From contig NZ_CP024199.1 of NCBI RefSeq assembly GCF_002844375.1, forward strand, positions 2,758,501 through 2,822,500: a stretch of 64,000 bases of DNA, written 5' to 3'. A model generated the notes under the pieces. It ran no database searches. It had not been told where the DNA came from and worked only from the letters and a program-made list of their open reading frames with translations. Shown here one piece after another: positions 17,442-26,131 of the stretch. The translations under genes were made by a program, and so were the position numbers. Position 1 is the first letter of the stretch, and each line of letters begins with the position of its first letter. The DNA is from Thalassospira marina. Its GTDB lineage: Bacteria; Pseudomonadota; Alphaproteobacteria; Rhodospirillales; Thalassospiraceae.

Positions 17442-18286
17442 AGCCCGTCTTCCCCCAGGGTAAATGCACCAAACATCCCCGATGCCAGCAATTGGGCAAA
17501 AACCGGGGTGACATCAAAATTGGCATCCTGTGCCAGTGCGGTTTCATAGGCTGCACCAACGCTTTGCCCTGCCAGCAATTGGCGGGCAAATTCGACCCCG
17601 GCGCCTCCAAGGCAGGCCTGTTTTAGGGTGTAGTGCGGGCGGGAGATCAAAACCGCTTCGGCCCGGTTGGCAATTTGCACCGGCCCGCTGTTATGTACCG
17701 CCCCGCCCTGCTGGCGTTCCGGCTGGTTGGCCTGCCAGATGGCATGAATGGGAAACTGCGATACCACCAATTTCACTGCCGGGTGAACGGCAAAGCACAA
17801 CATTGCCAGCCTGTCTTCATACCCGACAAGGGACGCGGCATTTATCGCCGGGGCATCCGCCGCATGAAGCACTTCCAGCCGGGCGCGTTCAAGACGGGCG
17901 ATATCGGGCAGATAGGGCAATTTTGCCGCCACCGCATGTTCCGCCAGGAAACCGGGAAAGCCCGCACCATAAAGCGCAAGCGATGGCAGGCGGTGATTTT
18001 CGGTGCGCATATATTCGCCCGCCAGCCCGTAAAAAAACCCATCGCCCACCAGTGATTTTATTACCGGATAGGCTGCTGCCAAGGCTTCCTGCAGGCCACG
18101 ATGAACATTGTTGCGATAAATGGCAAACCGGCGCGCAGCCCTGTCATTCAACCCGGCGGGATGCGCCGTTGGGTCGTGATCCATCAGGGCAAGGCTAAAC
18201 GCATGATGAAAGTCGCCTTCAGCATCAGGCATGGTGGTGGTGGCATGCGATAAAACACCGGCGCGTGCCGCGTTCTGATTGCTCAT
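17438..18286 (-). CDS. bufC: Bufferin biosynthesis partner protein, DUF2063 (BufC/HvfC-like)
   Basis: A 282-residue protein. The N-terminal DUF2063 domain (FHHAFSLALMDHD; RRFAIYRNNVHRGLQEALAAAYPVIKSLVGDGFFYGLAGEYMR) is usually labelled DNA-binding but acts as the peptide-binding partner of the DUF692 enzyme in RiPP pathways. The C-terminal part (LARLERARLEVLHAADAP; FAVHPAVKLVVSQFPIHAIWQ) is also standard. It overlaps both neighbours by 4 bases, so it is tightly coupled. By family knowledge, it presents the precursor peptide to the MNIO enzyme for cysteine modification. Confidence 0.88.
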   Translation of the reverse strand: MSNQNAARAGVLSHATTTMPDAEGDFHHAFSLALMDHDPTAHPAGLNDRAARRFAIYRNNVHRGLQEALAAAYPVIKSLVGDGFFYGLAGEYMRTENHRLPSLALYGAGFPGFLAEHAVAAKLPYLPDIARLERARLEVLHAADAPAINAASLVGYEDRLAMLCFAVHPAVKLVVSQFPIHAIWQANQPERQQGGAVHNSGPVQIANRAEAVLISRPHYTLKQACLGGAGVEFARQLLAGQSVGAAYETALAQDANFDVTPVFAQLLASGMFGAFTLGEDGL

Positions 18287-19230
18287 GACGCCACCTTTTG
18301 CGCCAAAATATCGGCCCTGTCACCAAGGCCATCCAGAATGGCGTTGGCCTGCTTCGCCTCGCGGGCAAGGGTTTGCCAATCGGGCACGTCATTGTCCCAT
18401 TCGATCAGGGTTGGGGTGGCACCAATACGTTCCACCAGCCGCCGATACAGCGCCCAAACCGGGTCTGCCACCGGGCGGGAATGGGTATCAATCAGCACGT
18501 TATCACTGGTATCGGCATCCTGTTCATGCCCGGCCAGGTGGATTTCGCCGATCAAATCGGCAGGCAGCACATCGACATAATCCCGGCCATCAAAACCCAG
18601 ATTATGGGCACTGATGAAAATGTTGTTCACATCAATCAGCAACCCGCAGCCCGACTGGCGTGCCGCCTGAATGATAAAGTCGGTTTCGGGCATCGAATTT
18701 TGCGGCAGTGCCAGATACGAAGTAGGATTTTCGATCAGGATGCGCTGGCCAATGGCGTTTTGCACCTGGTCAATCGCATCGACAAGATGGCGCAACGACG
18801 CTGTTGTTAATGGTGTCGGCAGCAGATCGGCCAGGTATTTACCATCATGGCCCGACCAGGCGATATGTTCGGAAACCTGTGCCGGTTCAAACCGGTCAAC
18901 AAGTCCGCGCAAGGCGGCAAGGTGGGCTTTGTCCAACGGTTCCCACCCGCCAAGCGACAGGCCAACCCCATGCAGGGAAATGTCGAATTTCTCGCGCAAT
19001 TGCGACAGCATTTTAAGGCGCGGGCCACCCGCCACCATGTAGTTTTCCGGGTGAACTTCAAACCACGATACCGGATCGGCATTTTCAAAAACGTCGCTGG
19101 CATGTTCGGCCTTAAAGCCAACACCGGCGCGCCGTGGCAAACCGGCCGATGGCGGGACATTTTTGAAAATACGGTTCTGCGGATGGTTTGGCGAAAGCTG
19201 GTGGTTCGGGTTTGTCTGTGGTGCCGTCAT
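18283..19230 (-). CDS. bufB: MNIO (DUF692) multinuclear iron oxygenase of the bufferin pathway
   Basis: A 315-residue TIM-barrel protein. GLPRRAGVGFKAEHA begins the domain, followed by FEVHPENYMVAGGPRL, HGVGLSLGG, VSEHIAWSG, ENPTSYLALP, LLIDVNNIFISAHNLG, GEIHLAGHEQD and IDTHSRPVADPVWALYRRLV, the conserved His/Asp/Glu set that binds the iron cluster. MNIO enzymes convert precursor cysteines into oxazolone- or thiooxazole-type metal ligands. I chose ATG 19230 because GGGGAG lies just upstream; an in-frame start at 19287 would run into the intercistronic hairpin. It overlaps bufC by 4 bases. Confidence 0.92.
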   Translation of the reverse strand: MTAPQTNPNHQLSPNHPQNRIFKNVPPSAGLPRRAGVGFKAEHASDVFENADPVSWFEVHPENYMVAGGPRLKMLSQLREKFDISLHGVGLSLGGWEPLDKAHLAALRGLVDRFEPAQVSEHIAWSGHDGKYLADLLPTPLTTASLRHLVDAIDQVQNAIGQRILIENPTSYLALPQNSMPETDFIIQAARQSGCGLLIDVNNIFISAHNLGFDGRDYVDVLPADLIGEIHLAGHEQDADTSDNVLIDTHSRPVADPVWALYRRLVERIGATPTLIEWDNDVPDWQTLAREAKQANAILDGLGDRADILAQKVAS

Positions 19231-19263
19231 GATATGACTCCCCTGCCCATGATAAAAGAAAAG

Positions 19264-19293
19264 CCCGGTGCGCCAGATCGCTGGCACACCGGG
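19264..19293 (-). terminator. Attenuator-like hairpin between bufA and bufB
   Basis: CCCGGTG-C-GCCAG (19264-19276) pairs with CTGGC-A-CACCGGG (19281-19293) with a single mismatch and an ATCG loop. On the minus strand it is followed by CTTTTCTTTTAT. It lies between the bufA stop and the bufB ribosome-binding site. Partial termination here would give much more precursor peptide than enzyme. Confidence 0.75.
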
Positions 19294-19301
19294 AAAATGG
19301 C

Positions 19302-19598
19302 TTACATTTCCGGCAGATCGCGGTCGAGCTTGGTCAGGCTGCCATGAACCATGCGGCCATCGGCAGTGGTGAAGGTCATTTCTTCACAGGTGCCAGCCGG
19401 AACCAGCTTCCAGGAATTACCCTGATAATCGACCTTGGAAGTACCGGCACAGGTCGTGCCCGGACCAGCGGCGCATTCGTTCTGGCCAGCCATGGAAACA
19501 CCAAAGCATTTTTCCTGGTCACCCGCTGCCGATGCGTCAGCGGCGGCCATCGTCAATCCGGCAGAAAGTGCGGCTGCCAATACAAGTGCGTTTTTCAT
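19302..19598 (-). CDS. bufA: Bufferin-family metallophore precursor peptide (DUF2282)
   Basis: A 98-residue small protein with an N-terminal signal peptide (MKNALVLAAALSAGLTMAAA, cleavage near ASAAG), so it is exported to the periplasm. The mature part has the family cysteines in EKCFGVSMAGQNECAAGPGTTC and GTCEEM, four in all. In characterised bufferins such cysteines are modified by the DUF692 enzyme to give copper-binding heterocycles that protect against metal stress. An AAGGGAAAAG ribosome-binding site precedes the ATG. It is first in the operon and is followed by an attenuator-like hairpin. Confidence 0.88.
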   Translation of the reverse strand: MKNALVLAAALSAGLTMAAADASAAGDQEKCFGVSMAGQNECAAGPGTTCAGTSKVDYQGNSWKLVPAGTCEEMTFTTADGRMVHGSLTKLDRDLPEM

Positions 19599-19729
19599 TT
19601 GCTTTTCCCTTTTTAAAAATTCCCGACGTTACATGTCACAAGCGGTCTTTCCAATTCGCTGTGACAACCCGGTGATAGCAACCGCAAGGCACCCCGTCAT
19701 CGCAACAACTGCACACAGCGCATCAACAC

Positions 19730-19768
19730 GGTGTGAGGATAAATCCGTTTAAATTCACACCATTGTGA
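19730..19768. promoter_or_regulatory. Inverted repeats upstream of the bufferin operon
   Basis: GGTGTGA (19730-19736) and TCACACC (19755-19761) are exact inverted copies. The second overlaps a local palindrome TCACACCATTGTGA (19755-19768). They lie 130-170 bases before the bufA start, where an activator or repressor could act. No regulator gene lies beside the operon, so the binding protein is unknown. Confidence 0.45.
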
Positions 19769-20070
19769 GAGAAACCAGCACCAAACAAGCCAGCCTGTTT
19801 TCCAGTCACGATAAAAACCCAGCCCGATTCACGAAACGCAACATCAACCCAAGGTTACGAATGGTGCATTACCAGCACGCATGGCTGCATCGCCTTTTTG
19901 CCGGGCATGTCGTGGTTCGGCAGTTTTGGAAAAGCGCGGAAAATATTGGAATAACCGTTTTAAAACCATCACTTCCGGCCGGCTGCATGGTCGGTTTTGG
20001 GCATGCTTTTTTCCGGTTCATTTCCCTTTCTTAATTCGCGTCAAACGCGCCAGCGCAAATTCCGCTTGAC

Positions 20071-20120
20071 CGTTAAATTACAATCATCATTTAATCACGT
20101 TAAATTATGAACATCATTTA
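20071..20120. repeat. Two 23-bp direct repeats upstream of the aldo/keto reductase gene
   Basis: Copies at 20071-20093 and 20098-20120 share CGTTAAATTA and CATCATTTA and match at 20 of 23 positions, spaced 27 bp start to start. A TTGACC hexamer (20066-20071) with a weak -10 at 20089-20094 overlaps the first copy. Tandem sites this close to the start (20154) look like a double operator. Confidence 0.6.
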
Positions 20121-20153
20121 TTGGCATTTAAACGCCATCTGAAAGGATCACGA

Positions 20154-21200
20154 ATGCGTTATCACCTGTTAGGCAAACATACCGGTTTGCGGATTTCGGA
20201 ACTGGCATTGGGCACTGGTGCATTTGGCAAAGGCTGGGGATATGGCACCGATCTGGAAGAATCAGGCCGGATTTTGGGCCGATATCTGGATGCCGGGGGC
20301 AATTTTATCGATACGGCCGACTCTTATCAGTTTGGTGATTCGGAAGAATGGCTGGGGAAACTGATCACATCGAACCGCAATGACATCGTGCTGGCCAGCA
20401 AATACACGATGGGCGCAAGTGCCCAGGGCACATTGGCCGGTAGCGGCAATAGCCGCAAAAACATGGTGATGTCGCTGGAAGCCAGCCTGAAGCGCCTTAA
20501 TACCGACCATCTTGATATTTTCTGGGTTCATTTCAGCGATAATATGACACCGGGCGAAGAAATTCTGCGCGGGTTCGAGGACCTCGCCCGGGCCGGTAAA
20601 ATTCTTTATGCCGGGCTTTCGGATTTTCCGGCATGGCGGGTATCGCGCATGGCGACCCTTGCCGAACTGCGCAACACATTACCCATTGCCGCCATTCAGG
20701 TTGAACACAGCCTGGTTCAACGTAGCACCGAACATGAATTGCTGCCCATGGCCGATGCCCTTGGTTTGGCAACGCTGGCATGGTCCCCGCTGGGCGGTGG
20801 CATGTTAACGGGCAAATATCGCAATGGTGAAAAAGGCCGGGCCGAAGGCCTTGGCGGGCGTGTATTTCAGCCTGAAAACAGTGCGCAGCGCACCGCAATC
20901 CTTGATACGGTATTGGCAATTGCCAGTGAAAAAGGTGCAACACCGGGCCAGGTTGCCATTGCCTGGGTTGCCGCCAAAGGCTCCCTTCCCATTATCGGTC
21001 CGCGCACGCTGGCCCAGCTTGACGATAATCTGGGGGCGGCTGAACTGGTGCTAAGCATCGATGAAATTGCCCGCCTGGATGACGCAAGCGCGATTGCCCC
21101 GATTTTCCCGCACAGCATGATCAATAGTGAACCGCTGCGTAATCTTGCGACCGGCGGAAAACTGTCACAGGTGCACATGCCGACCCAAACCGTTGCCTGA
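20154..21200 (+). CDS. Aldo/keto reductase family protein
   Basis: A 348-residue TIM-barrel oxidoreductase. The catalytic tetrad is visible: Asp and Tyr in FIDTADSYQFG, Lys in DIVLASKYTMG and His in IFWVHFSD. NADPH is presumably bound by the C-terminal SLPIIGPRTLAQLDDNLGAAEL segment. The start at 20154 has GAAAGGA 8 bases upstream; the earlier in-frame start at 20121 lies inside the repeat region. It precedes an MFS transporter gene by 59 bp, so the two are probably co-transcribed. It likely reduces an aldehyde or ketose imported or exported by that transporter. Confidence 0.9.
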   Translation: MRYHLLGKHTGLRISELALGTGAFGKGWGYGTDLEESGRILGRYLDAGGNFIDTADSYQFGDSEEWLGKLITSNRNDIVLASKYTMGASAQGTLAGSGNSRKNMVMSLEASLKRLNTDHLDIFWVHFSDNMTPGEEILRGFEDLARAGKILYAGLSDFPAWRVSRMATLAELRNTLPIAAIQVEHSLVQRSTEHELLPMADALGLATLAWSPLGGGMLTGKYRNGEKGRAEGLGGRVFQPENSAQRTAILDTVLAIASEKGATPGQVAIAWVAAKGSLPIIGPRTLAQLDDNLGAAELVLSIDEIARLDDASAIAPIFPHSMINSEPLRNLATGGKLSQVHMPTQTVA

Positions 21201-21259
21201 CCACCCCTTTCCCTTTACCGGGCCGGGCCACCTTGATACCCGGCCAGCAGGAATTTGAC

Positions 21260-22567
21260 ATGCTTGCACATTTTTTATCGCACCGTCTGGACCGGCGGAA
21301 CATCCATTATGGCTGGGTCATGGCCGCCGTAACGTTTTTGACCATGCTGGGCACCGCCGGGGCCGTGGGCGCGCCGGGGGTGTTTATCGTCCCGCTTGAA
21401 AAACAGTTTGGCTGGGATGCTGCCGAAATTTCATCGGCACTTGCCATTCGTTTTGCCCTGTTTGGCATGATCGGCCCCTTTGCAGCTGCCTTCATGAACC
21501 GCTTTGGTGTGCGCAAGGTAGTGATGGCATCGCTGCTGATTGTGCTGTGTGGCCTGTTATCGTCACTCGCGATGACGCAACTTTGGCAATTGGTGCTGTT
21601 ATGGGGTGTTGTTGTGGGCCTTGGCACCGGGCTTACGGCCATTGTTTTGGGGGCAACGGTTGCCACGCGCTGGTTCCATGCCCGGCGCGGGCTGGTGATT
21701 GGGTTGCTTACGGCCAGTTCAGCCACTGGCCAATTGGTGTTTCTGCCCATTCTTGCCCGTGTGACAGACCAGTATGGCTGGCAGGCGGCATTGGCGCTGA
21801 TCTGTTCATTCCTGGCATTTGTTGCCTTTTGTGTCTGGCTTTTGATGCATAATCACCCGGCAGATGTGAACCTGCCTGCTTACGGGGCGGATGACGTAAC
21901 ACCACTGCCCAGCCGAAACAGCAGTCTGGGCCAATTGATGCTTTCGCCCATCACCATCCTGCGCGAGGCAGCACGAACACGTGCCTTCTGGATTTTGTTC
22001 ATCAGCTTTTTTATCTGTGGTGCCAGCACCAACGGCCTGATCCAGACCCATTTTATCGCACTTTGCGGCGATTACAGCATTGCCGCCGTGGCCGCTGCCA
22101 GCATGCTCGCCATGATGGGGATTTTCGATTTTTTCGGCACCATCGGGTCGGGCTGGCTATCAGACCGGTTTGACAGCCGGAAACTTCTGTTCACCTATTA
22201 TGGCCTGCGTGGGCTGTCGCTGGTTTACCTGCCGTTTTCGGACTTCACGCTTTATAGCCTGTCGATCTTTGCAATTTTTTATGGCCTTGACTGGATTGCC
22301 ACCGTGCCACCCACGGTAAAGCTGGTGGCGCAAAATTTTGGCGGCATCAAAACCAATGTGGTTTTCGGCTGGATCTTTGCCGGCCACCAGTTAGGTGCGG
22401 CCAGTGCGGCCTTTGGCGGTGGTTTGGCCCGCACAACATATAACAGCTACCTGCCCGCCTTTTTCACCGCCGGAATCCTGTGCATTGCAGCGGCCCTTAT
22501 GATCCTGCTGATGAAAGAAGCCGCCAGCGAAACCACGCCCCCAAAACAGGCAACCGCAAACAGCTAA
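21260..22567 (+). CDS. MFS transporter, OFA/MCT-like
   Basis: A 435-residue, 12-segment membrane transporter. The start HYGWVMAAVTFLTMLGTAGAVGAPGVFIVPLEKQFGWDAAEIS is typical of the oxalate/formate/monocarboxylate branch, and the mid-protein loop is followed by LSDRFDSRKLLF, an MFS motif A in the second half. ATG 21260 is chosen for its AGCAGGAA ribosome-binding site; the in-frame ATG at 21233 has none. It likely carries an organic acid and is probably co-transcribed with the preceding aldo/keto reductase. A strong terminator follows. Confidence 0.87.
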   Translation: MLAHFLSHRLDRRNIHYGWVMAAVTFLTMLGTAGAVGAPGVFIVPLEKQFGWDAAEISSALAIRFALFGMIGPFAAAFMNRFGVRKVVMASLLIVLCGLLSSLAMTQLWQLVLLWGVVVGLGTGLTAIVLGATVATRWFHARRGLVIGLLTASSATGQLVFLPILARVTDQYGWQAALALICSFLAFVAFCVWLLMHNHPADVNLPAYGADDVTPLPSRNSSLGQLMLSPITILREAARTRAFWILFISFFICGASTNGLIQTHFIALCGDYSIAAVAAASMLAMMGIFDFFGTIGSGWLSDRFDSRKLLFTYYGLRGLSLVYLPFSDFTLYSLSIFAIFYGLDWIATVPPTVKLVAQNFGGIKTNVVFGWIFAGHQLGAASAAFGGGLARTTYNSYLPAFFTAGILCIAAALMILLMKEAASETTPPKQATANS

Positions 22568-22601
22568 AACCCGGCACCTGACGAAAACCGGCACAACCTG
22601 A

Positions 22602-22633
22602 CAAAGGCCCGATCATCACTGATCGGGCCTTTG
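22602..22633. terminator. Strong hairpin terminator after the MFS gene
   Basis: A perfect 14-bp stem, CAAAGGCCCGATCA (22602-22615) with TGATCGGGCCTTTG (22620-22633), around a TCAC loop, 35 bases after the transporter stop. The A-rich and T-rich flanks of the stem itself make it work in either direction. Confidence 0.85.
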
Positions 22634-22802
22634 TGCGTTTCAGGGTACGCCCATGCACCCTGCCTGTTCAGCAAAATTGAACACTGTCTTTAATTATCAC
22701 CACCTTCTGCCAACCGATCTTTTTTCAAATACTGATCAAAACGCGCAACGCCCCTGTTGAGGCTTTCTGCAGCGCAACACTGCCAGAACCGAGATCAGAT
22801 TT

Positions 22803-23408
22803 ATGAAAAAGATTGTCCTGCCTGCGGTCCTGCTTTTGACAACGCCATGTTCTATTCACCCGCTTTGGGCGGCAGAAGATTTAACGCCAGCATCTGCCTT
22901 TCAAAACATCCCGGATGACCATCAACGAAGCCTGAAATTGTTCGAAGAAATGGCAAAGGTGCTGACCAGCCCGCGCTGCCTGAATTGCCATCCCGTAAAA
23001 GGCGGGCCAACGCAGGGCGACGATATGCATCCGCATAATCCACCCATGGTGCGCGGTGATGGCGATTTTGGCCCACCTGGCATGCATTGTTCAACATGCC
23101 ATGGCAGCCAGAATGTCGATTTCGCCGGAATATCAGGCTCCATCCCCGGGCATGAACCCTGGCAGCTCGCCCCGGTATCAATGGGCTGGCAGGGATTATC
23201 CATCGGCGAAATCTGCCGATCTATCAAAGACCCCAACCATAATGGTGATCGCACCCTGGAAGAATTGATCACCCATCATTCGGAAGACGGACTGGTTGGA
23301 TGGGCTTGGCATCCGGGGGCCGGGCGCACACCGGCACCCGGCACGCAGGTGCAATTTGGCGAACTGACACGTGCGTGGGTCGAAACTGGTGCTGCATGCC
23401 CGGACTGA
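22803..23408 (+). CDS. Di-haem c-type cytochrome subunit linked to the IorAB oxidoreductase
   Basis: A 201-residue exported protein with a signal peptide (MKKIVLPAVLLLTTP, cleavage near LWAAE). Two haem c sites are visible, CLNCH at about residue 60 and CSTCH at about residue 98, and the intervening segment is His/Pro rich. It directly precedes genes for a 2Fe-2S subunit and a molybdopterin subunit, so it probably takes electrons from that hydroxylase to the respiratory chain in the periplasm. Homologues carry the loose label isoquinoline 1-oxidoreductase subunit. Confidence 0.82.
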   Translation: MKKIVLPAVLLLTTPCSIHPLWAAEDLTPASAFQNIPDDHQRSLKLFEEMAKVLTSPRCLNCHPVKGGPTQGDDMHPHNPPMVRGDGDFGPPGMHCSTCHGSQNVDFAGISGSIPGHEPWQLAPVSMGWQGLSIGEICRSIKDPNHNGDRTLEELITHHSEDGLVGWAWHPGAGRTPAPGTQVQFGELTRAWVETGAACPD

Positions 23409-23452
23409 TCGCCACCTCTCCCCACTTGCATCCACACGGGAATACGAACGCC

Positions 23453-23938
23453 ATGATTTACGAGCTTAACATTAATAAGCAGACCTATCAGATAGAGGCC
23501 GACGCAGACACGCCGCTTTTATGGGTGTTACGCGATATCCTTGGCCTGACAGATACAAAATTTGGCTGCGGCGCAGGTTTGTGCGGTGCCTGCACCGTTC
23601 ATATTGATGGCATGGCGCAGCGGGCCTGCCTTACCCCGATATCAGAGGTAACAGATGCCGAAATTTTGACCCTTGCGGGTATTTTGGAAACCGAAACAGG
23701 CAAGAAGCTCCAGCAAGCATGGAACGACCTTGATGTCGTCCAATGCGGGTATTGCCAGCCAGGTCAAATCATGTCGGCGGCCGCACTTCTAGAAGAAACG
23801 GGCAAACCCTCTGATCAGGATATCAGCAATTCGATGGCAGGAAATATATGCAGATGCGGCACTTATGACCGTATTCGCCAGGCCATTCATCATGCCGCAA
23901 GCATAGAGCTGCCACACACGATGGAACCCGCAAAATGA
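23453..23938 (+). CDS. iorA: 2Fe-2S iron-sulfur subunit of an isoquinoline 1-oxidoreductase-type hydroxylase
   Basis: A 161-residue protein. Plant-type 2Fe-2S cysteines are in FGCGAGLCGACTVHIDG with a further Cys in QRAC, and the second cluster is in CGYCQPGQIM and GNICRCGTYDRI. This is the standard small subunit of the xanthine oxidase family, passing electrons from the molybdenum centre. ATG 23453 starts right at the ferredoxin domain (MIYELNINKQTYQIEADADTPLLWVLRD); the open frame upstream lies within the cytochrome gene in another frame. It overlaps the next gene by 4 bases. Confidence 0.92.
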   Translation: MIYELNINKQTYQIEADADTPLLWVLRDILGLTDTKFGCGAGLCGACTVHIDGMAQRACLTPISEVTDAEILTLAGILETETGKKLQQAWNDLDVVQCGYCQPGQIMSAAALLEETGKPSDQDISNSMAGNICRCGTYDRIRQAIHHAASIELPHTMEPAK

Positions 23939-26097
23939 CAAAGCCCCAAACATCACCTGTTCGTATTTCACGACGCTTGTTTCTGTTTGGCGGCGCCGCT
24001 GTGGGGGCAGGAATTGCGATTGGCATGAATATCCCGCTTGCGATGGCACAGGCTGAGACCTCCAAAACCGGGTCGTTTGAGCCCAATGCGTTTCTTCGTA
24101 TAGAGGCAGACGGCGATATCATCATTGTGATGCCCTATGTTGAAATGGGCCAGGGCATTTATACGACCGTTGCGATGCTGATCGCCGAGGAACTTGATAT
24201 CGGCCTGGAACACATCAGGGTTGAACATGCCCCTGCCGACGCCAAACGATATGCCAACCCGATTATGGGCGATCAGGAAACCGATGGTTCAACCTCGCTC
24301 AGGGCAGCGTGGCTTCCCATGCGCGAAGCTGGCGCGACAGCACGATTTATGCTGATACAGGCCGCAGCATCGCAATGGGCAGTGAACCCGCAAGATTGCC
24401 ACACAGATAACGGGCATGTTTTTGCGCCTGATGGTTCATCGCTTTCATACGCGGCCCTTGCCCCGGCAGCCGCAACACGGGGCACCATCCCCAAGGATGT
24501 TCCGTTGCGCAGGGATACCAAACATCGCCTTATCGGCAAGAAAATCCATCGTGTGGATTCAGCGGACAAGGTCGCCGGAACTACCCGGTTTGGAATTGAT
24601 GTTCAATTACCGGGCCTAAAGGTTGCGGCAGTTGCCATGCCGCCAGCAAGGGGGGATCGCATTGCCCATGTTACGGAAAACCATGCGCGTTCCATCCTTG
24701 GGGTGCGGGATATCGTTATTCTTGACGAGGTTGTTGGTGTTATCGCCGATCATTGGGCGGCGGCCAATAAGGGGTTGGATGCCCTTTCGATTGAATGGCA
24801 AGGCGGACCAAACAGACATTTCAGCACGGAAAACCATTTTGCCAATATGGCAAAGACAGCGGAAGAAACCGGGGTAATCGCCCATCGGGATGGAGATGAA
24901 AACGCTGTTTTCACCACCGCCACGATACGCCACACCGCAGAATACCGCATTCCGACGCTTGCACATGCGGCAATGGAACCCCTTAATTGCACGGTTCACT
25001 TGCATGGTGGGAAATGCGAAATATGGGTTGGGTCGCAGGCCCCAGCCCGCGCGCAACGCGAAGTCGCCGCCATGCTGGCATTGCCCATCGAACACGTTTT
25101 CATTCACAACCAGTATCTGGGCGGGTCATTTGGCCGACGGGCGGAAACGGATAATATTTTACAAGCCGTCAGAATTGCCCAAAAATTTGATCATCCGATT
25201 AAAGTGATCTGGAGCCGCGAGCAGGACACCCGCAATGACTGGTATCGCCCGGCTTATCTGGACCGATTGCGGGCATCCCTGAATGAGGCCGGGGAAATTG
25301 AAAGCTGGTTTCACCGGGTTGTTGGGGCATCCCCGCTTAGCCGGTGGTTGCCTGCGGCGGTTATTGACGGCAATGACCCCGATGCAACAACCAGCGCAAA
25401 GGGGCCTTATGCACTGAAAAATACCTATATCGATTTTGTCCGGCATGAAACGGATGCATTTCGGACTGGTTTCTGGCGCGGTGTTGGCACCACACACAAT
25501 GTATTCACGGTCGAAAGCTTTATCGATGAACTGGCTACGCTTGCCAGGCGCGACCCGCTGGAATTCCGGCTTGCACATCTGGGTGACCCGCGGCTGATAC
25601 GCGCACTTGATATGGCAAAAAATGTTTCCAACTGGGGGAAAGACTTGCCTGCCCGCCATGGCCGGGGCGTTAGCATTCTGCAGGATTTTGGCGGCACCAT
25701 TCTGGTTCAAATTGCCGAAGTATATGTTGATGACAAAAACAGGATCAGCGTCCCACAGGTTTATGCCGTTGTTGATTGCGGAAAAACGGTTAACCCTGAT
25801 GCCGTGATCGCCCAGATACAGGGGGGTATCAATTTCGGCCTTTCCGCCGCGCTTTATAACGAGGTCACCTTTAAAAACGGGCAGGTTCAACAAGGAAATT
25901 TTGACGATTACCCTGTTGTTAGAATGAACGATGCCCCCAAAATCGAGGTTCACGTTATTGACGAAGGTGAGCAACCTTATGGTGTTGGGGAATCTGGAAC
26001 CTCGGGCATTGCACCTGCTGTGGCAAATGCCATTTTCGCCGTTACCGGCAAACGTATTCGCACTTTGCCTTTAACGCCGGAAAAACTCGCTGATTAA
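23935..26097 (+). CDS. iorB: Molybdopterin subunit of an isoquinoline 1-oxidoreductase-type hydroxylase
   Basis: A 720-residue protein. A twin-arginine signal (SRRLFLFGGAAVGAGIAIGM, residues about 12-30) sends it to the periplasm folded with its cofactor. Family blocks include FLRIEADGDIIIVMPYVEMGQGIYT, YLGGSFGRRAE, FRTGFWRGVGTTHNVFTVESFIDELA and, near the end, YGVGESGTSGIAP with the catalytic Glu. It hydroxylates or oxidises an N-heterocycle or aldehyde. The cytochrome-IorA-IorB order is a common periplasmic layout. The true substrate is unknown. Confidence 0.92.
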   Translation: MTKPQTSPVRISRRLFLFGGAAVGAGIAIGMNIPLAMAQAETSKTGSFEPNAFLRIEADGDIIIVMPYVEMGQGIYTTVAMLIAEELDIGLEHIRVEHAPADAKRYANPIMGDQETDGSTSLRAAWLPMREAGATARFMLIQAAASQWAVNPQDCHTDNGHVFAPDGSSLSYAALAPAAATRGTIPKDVPLRRDTKHRLIGKKIHRVDSADKVAGTTRFGIDVQLPGLKVAAVAMPPARGDRIAHVTENHARSILGVRDIVILDEVVGVIADHWAAANKGLDALSIEWQGGPNRHFSTENHFANMAKTAEETGVIAHRDGDENAVFTTATIRHTAEYRIPTLAHAAMEPLNCTVHLHGGKCEIWVGSQAPARAQREVAAMLALPIEHVFIHNQYLGGSFGRRAETDNILQAVRIAQKFDHPIKVIWSREQDTRNDWYRPAYLDRLRASLNEAGEIESWFHRVVGASPLSRWLPAAVIDGNDPDATTSAKGPYALKNTYIDFVRHETDAFRTGFWRGVGTTHNVFTVESFIDELATLARRDPLEFRLAHLGDPRLIRALDMAKNVSNWGKDLPARHGRGVSILQDFGGTILVQIAEVYVDDKNRISVPQVYAVVDCGKTVNPDAVIAQIQGGINFGLSAALYNEVTFKNGQVQQGNFDDYPVVRMNDAPKIEVHVIDEGEQPYGVGESGTSGIAPAVANAIFAVTGKRIRTLPLTPEKLAD

Positions 26098-26101
26098 TCC
26101 A

Positions 26102-26131
26102 CAAAAGGCTGGTTTCAACATCAGCCTTTTG
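26102..26131. terminator. Bidirectional terminator between iorB and the LysR gene
   Basis: CAAAAGGCTG (26102-26111) pairs with CAGCCTTTTG (26122-26131), loop of 10 bases. It lies just past the iorB stop and overlaps the LysR stop codon at 26121. The plus side is followed by CTTTTT. Confidence 0.8.

Larger units (their letters stand above)
19599..20153. other. Divergent regulatory region between bufA and the aldo/keto reductase gene
   Basis: These 555 bases have no convincing gene. They contain an inverted repeat at 19730-19768 on the bufA side and two 23-bp direct repeats at 20071-20120 on the reductase side, both listed separately. The middle part (about 19,770-20,060) shows nothing clear. 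Confidence 0.55.

Noticed and set aside
25159..25974. A 271-codon minus-strand frame inside iorB
   Set aside because: It lies wholly within the molybdopterin subunit, whose motifs are complete on the plus strand.
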